Shown here piece after piece: positions 25,883 through 37,100 of a stretch of 64,000 nucleotides of DNA; position 1 is the stretch's first letter; the number at the start of each line of letters is the position of its first letter. Origin of the DNA: Taeniopygia guttata (Eukaryota; Chordata; Aves; Passeriformes; Estrildidae); assembly GCF_048771995.1 (NCBI RefSeq), contig NC_133028.1, positions 69,867,501 through 69,931,500 on the forward strand. The letters are read 5' to 3'. The notes beneath the pieces were generated by a model. That model did not search any database and was not told the DNA's origin. It worked only from the letters and a program-made list of their open reading frames with translations. Made by a program: the position numbers and the translations under genes.

Positions 25883-28729
25883 GTTAAAATGTGAAGTGTG
25901 CTCAAGGTAGCAGAAGCTGTGTGACTATTGTTCATTGAGTTTGGAGATCTACCAGTTCAGTCCCAGGATGCACTGACTTGGAGACCACGTGTAGTTGTGT
26001 GAGCAGGGTGGCTGCTGGAAAAATTATGCCTATACTTGGAAAACAGAGATGGTTTTGCCCTAGTGTCTTAGAGACTGAGCTGAAAAAGAGCCAGAGCAGA
26101 AATCTTTAAATTAAGAGAAGCCTTCCCAAATCAAAATGCCACTGTATGGCATTTTGGCAACAATCTGGGCCTACCTTTAAGGGTCTTGGCCACAGAAGTC
26201 TGGCTAACCTCAAGTGTGTTGGTGCTGATGGGAGCTGCAGCAGGGATTCTGACTGAGTTTGTTATGTCCCTTTCCTCACCTTGGGGAATGGGGTATGAAG
26301 TCACCTGGGAGATGTTTATCACAGCTCATTTGAGAGCACAGATCCTGTGAGCAAATTATACAGTACTGCTTGTTTTGGGGAATGCAACCTCCCATTAGGA
26401 CTAGGAGCACATGACAGAGACTTGCACATTATTTCCAGTTGTGTCCAGAGCAGCAGAGAAATAAAGGACATGTGAGGATTGTTTGGGAATTTTCTCCTGG
26501 AAGTGCAGCTTCTGTCATAGCTTTTTTGCTTTGAGATCTTCCTAGTGCCTTCACATTAGGTGCATCAGGTGGTGAATATTCTTCACCTATTTGAAATCAT
26601 TTGGTATGTGGAGAAAGAATGAATCACAGGAGAAGCCTACAGCAATTATCAACTCCTTTCCTCTCACCTTTGCCATAGATAAGTTTTTTCCCTAGCACAA
26701 AGCCCAGGCAAGGCTTCCTACGCACAACAATGATTACGTAGATCTCTCTGGATTTTGATTTTTTTCACAGGCCATGAGCAAGCAAAGAAGCTTGGGAGAA
26801 CACTCCATTTCACAGGCATGCTAGTTATGCTCCCTTGGAAATCCCATTGTTTGCTGGCGTGCCTGCTTTTGACTACTGGTGCTGTGCCCTCGTGACTCCA
26901 GCTGCCTTGAACCGGGCCGGAGCGCCAGCAAAGGGGCATGAAATTTGGCAAACTAGAAAGGTGCTGCTGGAATCAGTCAGTCCTGGCAGCTGGAGCGTGC
27001 TGAAGCCGGGGCCAGTGAGGGCTTTGGAAGCTGCTTCCCTCCCTCAGAGGAACCTGAGCAGGTAGAGTGCCTGGTGTCCCCCCTTCCCCACGTGTGTCCC
27101 GTGTGTCCCAGCAGCGTGGGGCCAGCGTGTTCCCAGGACAGGGCTGCTGAGACACCTCGTGAGTAAGGGCTATTTGCATAAAGATTGCACACTCATGCTG
27201 CCAAGGAGGTTTCCTAGGCACAGGCTCATTTCCTCCTATAGGTGGGTTTGCTTTCACGTAGGAAAAACACTGTTCTTGAAAGCCTTGGACAGGACCCAGT
27301 TTACACTGGCACGCCACGATGCCAGCCTGGCATGTTTGGGTCCGCCCAAGCCCAACTGTGGAGAGGCACATTCTGCCCCTCTGGAGCAAAGCCCAGTCTC
27401 TGCTCTGAGGTGCACTCACATATCCCACTCTCAGAGCTGTGCTTTGCTGACATGAGGTCTCACCACTCCTAAAATGCCCCTCAACATCACCACTGTACCA
27501 GTGTCTGCGTGGCTCTTCTCCTTGTAGGCTTCACCCAGGATGTTTCATCAGGAGCAGAGGTCTGCTTCAACAGGGAGGGAGAAACCTGGAGGTGGGAAGT
27601 GCAGGGCTGAGAGCTCAAGTTGCCTGGGACTAACATGTTTCTGTGTAAAAAGAGGAAGAAAATTCAATGGTGTTTGACTACACTTCAATTATTTTAGTAT
27701 TTAAAGACATTTTATCCTAACATGCATGATGTAGGCCACTAAGCCTTGCAGCCAGACAGCCATTTTTCCCTCCCATTAGCAGAGTGGTGGCAAATAAAAT
27801 GAAAAACACTTAAAAGGAGCTGAACTGAAAAAAAGGCATAAGACTGTATGAAAATTCAGAAGTGGTCCTACAGTGACAATATTAGAATCACATTTCAAGT
27901 ATCTGGACTGCCAAATTCTTCATTTCACAGGTGTTAGGCACTACACATGAAGCCACAGAGAAAGTAAACACTTGGTTTTGGAAGAAACTGAGAGGAGGAG
28001 AGCTGAGGCTGCTGGGGACCCTCCAGGCCTGCAAAAAGCAGCCTTGTTCTCAACCCCAGGCACGGTGACTCTTGCATTCTCAGACTGTGAGCCTGAGCAG
28101 CTCGCTTGGAAGGTGATGAATTTACAGGAAGGGCGGCTGTGGGGTGAATAAAATCCGTCACAGAGCTTGGCATGGCTTCCAGCCTCTGCCAAAGGCAGGC
28201 TGAGCTCAGGATTCCTGCAGAGGTGAGGGATGAGGCTGACAAACGCTCCCTGTGGCTGCACAGCTCTGAGACAGCTGATGCTCACCTTTGGTTTGCAAAG
28301 ACAGGAAAACTTTGCCATAAATATCAGGAAATTGAGTCTTGCATTAGTGATTGATCACCCCAAGAACCTTCCAGAGAAACTCTGCATTTAAGATCAGCAC
28401 TGACTAAGGCCATGCATCTGCCCTTTTGGGAAGTCTGGTTTTCCAGCTTCCATTTCTAATCCAAAACAGGGCATTATGCCAAAAACATGATTATTTTATC
28501 CATGCTAGGGATGGTGGTGCTCCAAATTTTGCATGAAGAAAATGCTGAGAGCCATCATTTCCACCTTTCTTTGGATGCACACAAAAATATCAGCATTCCT
28601 AAGCTCAGAACGTTCTCTGCCTTTTTTAGAATGAGCATAAAACACTGCTTTTGTCCAGGAAATTTCCCAGCTAACTCCCCAACGCTCCCGCCAAGACCTG
28701 GGGATCCGGGAGTGTAATCTTCCAGGTAG

Positions 28730-28744
28730 CCACTAGATGGGAAC
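28730..28744 (+). promoter_or_regulatory. CTCF-like motif between AREG and EREG
   Basis: CCACTAGATGGGAAC fits CCASYAGRKGGCRSY at all but two positions. It sits roughly midway between the AREG promoter and the EREG 3' end. One motif match only, no occupancy evidence. Confidence 0.35.
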
Positions 28745-28809
28745 GAAAACAGCGCTAGGAATGGCACGGGACGCCGAACCTGTCAAGAATACCAGCTGAT
28801 GTGGACGGA

Positions 28810-28826
28810 TTTTTTTTTTTTTTTTT
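28810..28826. repeat. Poly-T tract
   Basis: T17 homopolymer, 65 bp after the CTCF-like motif. Confidence 0.9.
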
Positions 28827-29897
28827 CCCTCGTCTGTTTGATACGAATTCACTGAAACAAAACAACCTGGGAGAGTTGGAAAAAATCCAACAAACTTTGA
28901 CCGGCGATGAAGCAGCTGAGATGAAATACCCCGGCTCAGTTATCACAGCAGAAAGGAAATCTAAATAAATAGGTGAAGGTGCTTGGAGAAGAAACAGCCC
29001 TGAGTCTGATCACATGTCTGATTTCTGATATTTGCCCTTCCCTCTTTATATGCTCCTCTTCTCCTGGTGAGAGTTCACCGGGGCTGGGTGAGCTGACCAT
29101 GACTGAGGTCCATGTGTTTGGGAGGTCGCAGGTGCTCTGATTTTGTCAGGTACTGAGTCCTGTTTCCTCCAGACTTTGCTTCTGTATCCTTTTTGCTGTC
29201 AAAACCCTTACCATCCTTTCTTGCTCTCACTCACTGAAGCTCTACTCTCTGATTTTCTGTCCGCTTATTACAATTCCTCAGTCAGGTTTCCATTGTTCCC
29301 CTCTCAGCAGTGACCTGAAGGCTTATTCCCCTGTTGTTGTGTGTATCCAGATGGATATCCACTCCCAACAGCCAGTTTTCTCTCCTAAAATTAATTTCCC
29401 TGTTCTGCACAAATGACAGCAGCTCTGGGAGAGGCAGCTGAACTGACCTCTCTTCATCTTCATGTGGCTTTTCCAACTTCCTCAGCTTCCCATTGTAATG
29501 AAGGGCATCAATAACCAGCCCAACAAACCAGACCAGAAAAGCCACTGTCGCAGGACCATTGGGAACAAATGTCCATGGCCAAATTGTGTCCGGTGCCTGT
29601 TCACTACTGTATCTCATCTCCTAAATTCCAACTGGATTTTCCTATCAAGAGGCTGAAGCCCTCTGGTGACTGGGTCAGAAGCATAAGACAAGAATCCATT
29701 AAGGTAGGGCACAGAGATTTCTCAATATTTTTTGATCAGTTTTCTTAATCTCCAAGTTTGCTGGGAAATCTTTTAATCACGTAGGATGGGATTATATCAT
29801 GGGAGTGTTGGGGTAATTTAGGTTTGGCACCGGCTTTATTAAAATAATGATGTCTATTTGTGCAAGACTAAAGTTCTACGTTTACTGATGAAACACC

Positions 29898-29976
29898 TTC
29901 CATCTATCCTTTCTTACGTCCATCCTTTCTTCCCTTCTTCCATGTTCATTGGTCTATCCACCCATCCTTTCTTCAG
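29898..29976. repeat. Degenerate pyrimidine-rich repeat
   Basis: Several imperfect copies of ccatcctttctt, with a further copy near 29212. Low-complexity CT-rich sequence on plus. Confidence 0.6.
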
Positions 29977-31101
29977 CGTAGACACAAAGGATGACTGCTA
30001 CCGACCCAGGTCAGATATGCGATGAGTACATGACCTGTGAGTCTTTCCAGCCCACTTAAGCTCCTCTCTCCTCCCTGAGCTCCATCCCTGCCCTTCTCAC
30101 GAGCAGCCCCGGGATGAGGTGCCAGATGCGCTGTGCAATCCCAGGCTTGCCTCAGCAGGGACAGTTGTCCAAATGTCCTCCGCCTCTGTGATGTAACCGG
30201 GACAGTCACCGAGGCTTCCTGAGCTCCACGGCTGACGCACTCCGAGGAAAGTCGCTGTGGGGAACTTGTGACTCCCAAAATGCTGTGATTGCCCAAGCTG
30301 GCGAGGCACGCCAAGGCAGCAGCCCTTGCAGGCAGCAGGCTCGGCTCTGGAGCTGGCTGCACAGCAGCTGTGGGCTGCAGGGGGCTGCTTTTAAACACTC
30401 AGGCATCCAGAGCCACCGTGCAAATGGCAGTTTCATTTGTGCTTGGGCACATCACAGGCACTGAAAGTGTTTGTTCCTCAAGAAGTGATGAAGTTGTGGC
30501 TGGCTTATGTTGCTGTGAGGACGCACACTCTAATCTCTTTGCAGTTCTGTGTTGGCGGCTGCTTTTGGAAAGGTCTTTCTTCTAATGTCCTCTTAAAACA
30601 AGTCAGCCATGTGGTGACCAGGGGAAACACCACCAGTGATGTCTGCACAAAGCCAGAGCATTTTGGAGGGTTTACAGTGAGCCTTCACAGGAGCACAATC
30701 CTTCCACGGGACACCAGGAAGGAGTTGTTGCTGTTGCTTTCTAGGTCAGACAGCCCCAGGCCTGAAAACAAGCATCAGCTGGCCTTTGCCTGTATCCCAG
30801 GAGGTTGGAATGAGTTTCTGATAAAATACACAGACCTGAGGGCAAGAATCCCAGGGCAGGGTTACCAAGAGGGCAAATCTGGGGTGAGACAGGTTTGAAA
30901 AGGATGGGAGATGTCAAACAGAGCACCCCTGCAGCTATGAGAGCTGTGGCTGCTCGGTCCTCCAGAGAGTGTCCCAGGCAGAAACCCTACACAGTGACTT
31001 GCTGGTGGTCCTGAGGACAGGCTAATGACCACCTGTCACCTACCTGCATGATGACAGGTCATCAGGTGTGTTTCTCCAGCACCAGCCTCTAGTCCCTTTC
31101 C

Positions 31102-31116
31102 CACACACACACACAC
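31102..31116. repeat. CA dinucleotide microsatellite
   Basis: About 7 CA units. A short simple repeat. Confidence 0.9.
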
Positions 31117-33138
31117 TCCCTCTGCTGTGAATGAGTTTGTCACGGGCAGAGAAAAACTGCCCTGGCCTGTAATACTCATGCAGCAAGCAAAGCCATTGTG
31201 TGAGGAAGGCTTTGGCAAGGCCACCTGGGAGACACACCACGGGTGCTCTCACCACAGGAAAGAGGCAGCCAAAGGTGACTCTGACAGTGGGTGGTGCAGG
31301 TGAGGAAGAGCTGCACCAGAGGGACAGAGGTGGTGCCAGCAGAAACCATGGAAAGAATGAGGGAGGTTCATTCTCAGAGACAAATTATTTGGGGTGTGTC
31401 CCCAGGACCCAGCTGTGTGGTTGCTGGACTGGCAATCTCCATCCAGCCAGCACAAACTGTTGAGGTGGCAGGCTGGTATGTGGCCCTAAGCTCTGCAATT
31501 TCTCAACCCTGTGCAGGAGTGAGAAAAACACGGGTGCTGGAAGGGCTGCTGTGGGCTGGAGTCAGATGAGCAACAGGATAGGTGGAGAAAGCCCAAGCCA
31601 GATCAGGACAGTCAGCTAAAAGTCAAACAGATAAAAAACTCCAAACAAATCCTGCACAGGCCTGGAAGTGGACTGTTCCTGTTAGATATGTCTGACCCAA
31701 AAGTGTAAGGCACGATAATCCCCAGGCTGCTGCTCTTACTGCAGCTGTAACCTTCTGCAAGAGCAGCAGAAAGATGCACCTGCAGTTCCAGGGGCTGCTC
31801 AGGTCCCCTTTTGGGATTCTCCTGCCAAGTGGAGCAGAAGAGCACAAAGGTCAGTGTTTGGGGGCCAGACCTCTGGGCTGAGCCTCTCTGGGAGTCCAGG
31901 AAAAGGATAAACAGGGATGGGACAGAGTAGTTCACAGACAGGCAGGGAAGCCTGAGGGGGAAAAAGGATGTGTCACCACATATTCTAACTGGGTCACAGC
32001 ATGAATGGAAGGAGGCTCCAAGAATCGATTTTTGCCGCATCTCACCACTGGGAAAGGCTGTGTAACAACGAGGCTGTGGCTGGGATTGCCATTAGCTGTC
32101 ACCAGTTACCCAGCAGAACAGGTTCCTGTTTCACAACCGGATTACAGGAGAAGGAGAGAGGAAGTGAAAAGCTGAAGAGCAGCTAATGAGGACCCTGTGA
32201 GTTAACCCAGTTAACTGGGAATGACCAACTATCCTCTTCTAGTTCCATGCTGAGGGTCCAGAAGGAGCAGGGAAAACTTTACACCAACCGAACTCATCTC
32301 AACTGCTGAATGACCTGGACTGAGGGCTGGGCAAAGACAGCCCTGTAGCACTGCCAGCAATGAGCACTTAAATCACCTGAGAAGGTGGCAGAAGGTAGCC
32401 ACAGGCTACCTGCACAGACCCGGCACGGCGAGCATAATCCCTACAGGATAACCCAGTGTTGCACAAGCCAAGAGATCACTGGCTTCACACCCACCTGCCT
32501 GGGTGTCTGGCAGTGACCAGGAATGACGTAATGGTTGGGCTTTTCTCACATCTTCTGAAAGTGTGAGAAGGGATGGGATTAGCAGGGGTGATTCAGGTGC
32601 TGCAAGAATCCTTCCTGTTCACAGGGAGCCAACACAGGGGTTCAGCTAAACCTCAGCAGGCTACTTTATCATTATTTTAGGAAAACAAGATATTTATGGC
32701 CAAACTCAAAATTTTTTCTTGCCCTGCTCCAAGCTGTACAATGGATGTTGTGGCAGAAACTCTGTGTGGAGGACTTGTGCTGGCTCCAAAGCAGGTGTCC
32801 TGCTGTAGCCACATTCACACCTTGAGCTGCCACGTGTTCGTGTATTCAGCTGCAGAGGCTCATCAGCTAGTGCTGCTGCCTCCCTGCTGAAATCCAAAAT
32901 ACAGCCAGCACAACCTTCTTGAGGGTATGGATGAGTGCTGTCATGCAGTACATGTTGGATATGCTGCACTAGGAGCTGTCCTCTGAGACTTCTTCCAGTT
33001 GTGCCAGTTAAAACTATCCATTGGAATTAAGGTGCATTGATACACTTTATTAATAGTACTGTGGTTTCCTCTCTCCAAGAATAACTGCTGAGGCTTCAAA
33101 GGCACTGCTCAGTCAAACCACGCTGGGTTTCACTCTGA

Positions 33139-33590
33139 GATCATAGGGTCCAAGCATTAATCCAGCACTGCCAAATCCATCAATAATCCAGCTCCCCAAG
33201 TGCCACATCAACGTGTCTGTTAAACTTCTCCAGGGATGGGGCCTCCACCGCTGCCCTGCGCAGCCTCTGCCAGGGCTGGAAGGCTCTTAGAGTGAAGAAA
33301 TTTTCCCCAATATCCAATCTAAACCTCCCCAGGCACAGCTTGAGGCCGTTTTCTTTTGTTCTGTCCCTGTTCCCTGGAAGCAGATCCCCTGGCCCACCCT
33401 GGCTGCCCCCTCCTGTCAGGGAGTTGTGGAGAGACAGAAGGTTCCCTCCGGAGCCTCCTTTTCTCCAGGCTGAGCTCCCCCAGCTCCTTCAACTGCTCTT
33501 CACCAGATGTGCCCTCCAGATCCCTCCCCACCTCCCTTCTCTGGATATGCTCCAGGCTCTCAATGTCTTCCCTTTCATGAAGATTTGTTG
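33139..33590 (-). repeat. CR1 LINE 3'-end fragment
   Basis: The plus strand shows ccagggatggggcctccacc, cagcctctgccagggctgga, attttccccaatatccaatc and ccttttctccaggctgagct, then ctctggatatgctccaggct. This is the complement of a longer CR1 3' portion than the other copies. Diverged and non-coding. It lies just downstream of EREG, sense to EREG transcription. Confidence 0.88.
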
Positions 33591-33689
33591 ATGAAGATAC
33601 AAAACAGGTCTGGGAATATCCCCAGTGACAGGCAGCCAGCTGGAGGTAACTCCATCCACCACCACTTGCTGGAATCAGCAGACATTTTG

Positions 33690-34040
33690 ACTTTGTCTAG
33701 AAGTTTTATTTCAAGGAATACAATTGCTTTGAGTATATTCACAAGAATAAATATAAAATTCTTCTCTCCAGAGCAAGAAGACGAGTTTTTATAAAAATAT
33801 ATCTCTGTCCCAAAGAACCACTTAGGTGGAATTCCCTTTAGGACATATTATTTAATAAAAAAATAAAACACTGAAAATAAAATGCTTGACCTATACTTAT
33901 TGAATCACCAAACAATTGAAATTTTTTAAAGGTTATAAATATTGTAAATATTATTAATAAAAATAACATTTAAATAGACAGGTAGCCACTGAGTCAGTCC
34001 ATCCAGATGAACAGAACACTGCAAGAAGTCACAGCTTCTC
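33690..34040 (-). other. EREG: EREG 3' UTR, AU-rich
   Basis: It runs from the EREG stop to a minus-strand AATAAA at 33710-33705. The stretch is strongly AT-rich, with multiple ATTTA motifs on the minus strand (about 33830-33975), consistent with an unstable mRNA. A further AATAAA at about 33044-33052 could give a longer 3' UTR that would read through the CR1 copy at 33139-33590. Confidence 0.6.
33705..33710 (-). promoter_or_regulatory. Polyadenylation signal AATAAA for EREG
   Basis: Canonical hexamer on the minus strand about 335 bp past the EREG stop codon, at the end of the AU-rich stretch. Confidence 0.6.
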
Positions 34041-34101
34041 CTATAGGGCACCAACTTCCTTGTATTCACTGGCGTTTGTTTGTCTCCTCTTGTTGCGGTA
34101 C
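34041..34101 (-). CDS. EREG: EREG coding exon 5 (cytoplasmic tail and stop)
   Basis: Acceptor cttctattccag before 34101, then 19 codons YRNKRRQTNASEYKEVGAL and TAG at 34043-34041. The split arginine codon with exon 4 is AG plus G. The tail is shorter than in mammals. Confidence 0.93.
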
Positions 34102-37100
34102 CTGGAATAGAAGAGAGTAATCTGAGTTCTGGAAAGCCAGTTGTTGCTTTTGGAGAGTGATGGGGAGTTGGGGGCAAAGGAAAGAAGGAAAAAAAAGCTG
34201 TACGAGCTCCTCACATTTGTTTTAAATCTCTAGCAGCTGGGCTGTCTCTGTCTGTGCTCATTTCCAGGTCTGACATCACTTGAATGCAGTCTCCTTTCTC
34301 GTCTCTTCACTGACAATTCCACATCTGCATTAAAGTCTTCCTGCTGGTACTAGGCTTGTCTTTGAGAAATCCTGCTGGTTAACATCTAGCTGTCTACCAG
34401 ATCTGGGAAGCTGAGCTTTCCTTCTGGACTTGTTCCACCTCCTCAGCCTTCTGACAAATGCTTACCAGCCAGTTTTCAGGCTGGAGAATGATTCCTGCTG
34501 CTTTGGATCTGTTCATGAAGAATGATTCCTGCTGCTTTGGATCTGTTCATGTCCCCCATGGTAAAGCTGATAAGGCAGTGCTCATGATATCACACTCACC
34601 ACAGTAACGTACCAGATCAGCAAATCAGCTGGTAGAAATCCAGCTGCTCTTCAGCGCCTGATGCCTGAGGGAATGGCATTACCAATGAAAGAACTAGAAT
34701 ATTCCTATTCCCTGCCTGCTCTCTCCTTGATCTCAACACACCCTCCAAGCCAGACACGAACCAACCTACAGAGCCCCAGTGTGAGGGCAATGCTGCCTGG
34801 GCCGTGCCACGCTGCCAGCACGCTGCCTGTGCCGAGCGCTACACCAGGCTGCTCAGAGGACGTCTGCCACCTCCAGCTGGCTCAGCCTCCCAAGCCACCA
34901 GGAGCACGAGTCTCACCTTCTGCAGATGTAGTAGCTGGCGAGAGAGAGGGCAGCGAGGAAGAGCAGGACCACGATGACGGTCAGTGCCACGTACTCCTTG
35001 CTGAGGGGCTGCCGGACGAGCTCCGAGTGCACGCACCGCACTCCGGAGAAGCCCACGTCACACCTGAGGGTGAGAGGCACAGTCAGAGCGGGGTTACACC
35101 TCAGCAGCTCACACAGCATCCCATGCTGCTGGCCTGCTGTTTCCTCAGAGATGAGACAATTAAGATGTAACTCAAGCCCACGTGGTCCTAAAGAGGGCTG
35201 CAAATTGTTCAGGAAAATGAGCAATACCCTTAAAAATGCCTACAGGGTCTTTATTTCGTAGGTTGGATCAAAGGAGACACCTTGGTGCTGTGCCTGAGTT
35301 CTCGATCTCATACTAGGATAAATACAGATGGGCTGGGAAGCACATCAGAAAGAATGTCCCAAGTCTAAGCTGGGTTGGTCACTAATTTCATGTGAGACTC
35401 TCACAGAGATCACTGGAGGCAGCACATGTGCTGAACACTTCCTAAAATGCAGCTGAGCATTATAGACCTGGTGCTCCTCTTCACTTTCTTGTGAGCATTT
35501 AATACATGGCTGGATTGGTTTTTCAGCTAAGTGTCAATGGCAGGCAGAGCAAAGCTCACCTCAAAGCCCACCTCAGGGAGATATGCAGGATGAGTGGGGC
35601 CTGTCCATACCTGCAATAGTGCTCATCCAAGTCCACGATGTACACACACTGCCCATGGAAGCAGTAGTCCTTCATTTCAGGCTTGCATCTCGTTATCCCA
35701 ACTTGGGCCACACGCGGGCTGTTCTCTGTCTGGACTGCAAAGATATTTCATGAGCACCTCAGGATGTGGACAATGATGCTCAGAGAAAAATGATTCCCAA
35801 GGGCACCTCAGTGAGGCTGCCAGCCCAAGGAAGATGGGAACCAAAGAGCTGTGCAGTACTTACTGAGCGCTGTTGTGCAGTTCTCCATTTCACCAGGCCC
35901 ACATAACGGGATCACTGTTGTGCCCAGGACTGCTTGAAATAGGTAACCTGTAAGAGAAGAAAAACAGCAGTCAAAACTAGATGCATTTTGAGTTAACCAT
36001 TTAAGATGCTGTAGTAATTAATTCAAGAAGAACAGAAGCTTCTCATCATGGTAGGAAAGACCCGAAGTTGAAACCTGAAAAAATACAGGTCTGAGTGATG
36101 TTCTGTCTACATTATATACGGCAGCCCAAAGAAACATCTCTGAAATGCAAACTTATAATTCAGAACAAAGATTCAACAGAAACCTGGTTTCTGTGACCAC
36201 CTCTCGCCCACACTCTGAGTGAAACTTGGCAGGAACAGGCTTGGAGAGATCATGGGGAGAGGCAGGAATTAGGCCATTTGATGATTATGTTAGGTTTCTG
36301 ACCAGTCTGGCATGGCACCTCTGCAAGGGAAATAGCCAGGCTTCCACAATTAGACATGACAGTCCAGTACTCATCACAGGAGGAGTCCTTTTGCTGATCA
36401 AAATCAAGATATCCTTGACTCACAACAGGCCACAGGAAGAGTATTTCCTAGGAATCTGCAAGTCAGTGCAGCTGGTGACTCAGCACACCAGGTCAGTGCT
36501 GAGCCAGGCTCAGCACCCCACCACTGGCTTGAGAGACCACAAACTGCTCCAGGTAGGCTTAACACAAAAGCTGCTTTCTACCAGCAAAGAACTTCCTCAG
36601 CCTCTCCTCGCTGAAGACAGCTGAAGGGCTGGACAGTTCCTGCACTGACGCCCACTCCTCTGGCAGTTCCTTGGTTAAAAGCCCGCTTGTAAAGCTGCTA
36701 ACATGAGATACCAAACACTCCTCATCTGCCCACGGGCTTGGAGAGGTTAGTGACCACTTTATGGACCCTGGGTCACTGTTACTCAGCAGAACACCAGAAG
36801 AAACAGGCACAGCTTCCAGGTGTTCCACTAGTTAAATGAAGATGTGCAAACAGGATTCCAAATTCAGCACAGGTGCCTGTAGTTTCATTGCTAGTCCATG
36901 AGGAATAGTGAATGTCTGCCTCGGCTGGCCATGAAATCCACCTGGCTAAAACTCCTCCTGTGGTCACATTAACCTGCTCATGAACTGCTTAGTCATCAGC
37001 CCCATTCCACGGAAGTCTGTAATTTGTGTCTTTGGGCTGTTTGCCTCTATTAACTTGTCAGGTCATGCATGTCTAATGGAGGGAGTGTGCCTCCATAATT

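Larger units (their letters stand above)
21479..33138. other. Intergenic region between AREG and EREG
   Basis: No exon recognised. Overlapping minus-strand frames of 169-192 codons at 22562-23950 have no recognisable domain, signal peptide or splice structure, and lie in GC-rich sequence. It contains the CTCF-like site and a few simple repeats. Confidence 0.6.
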
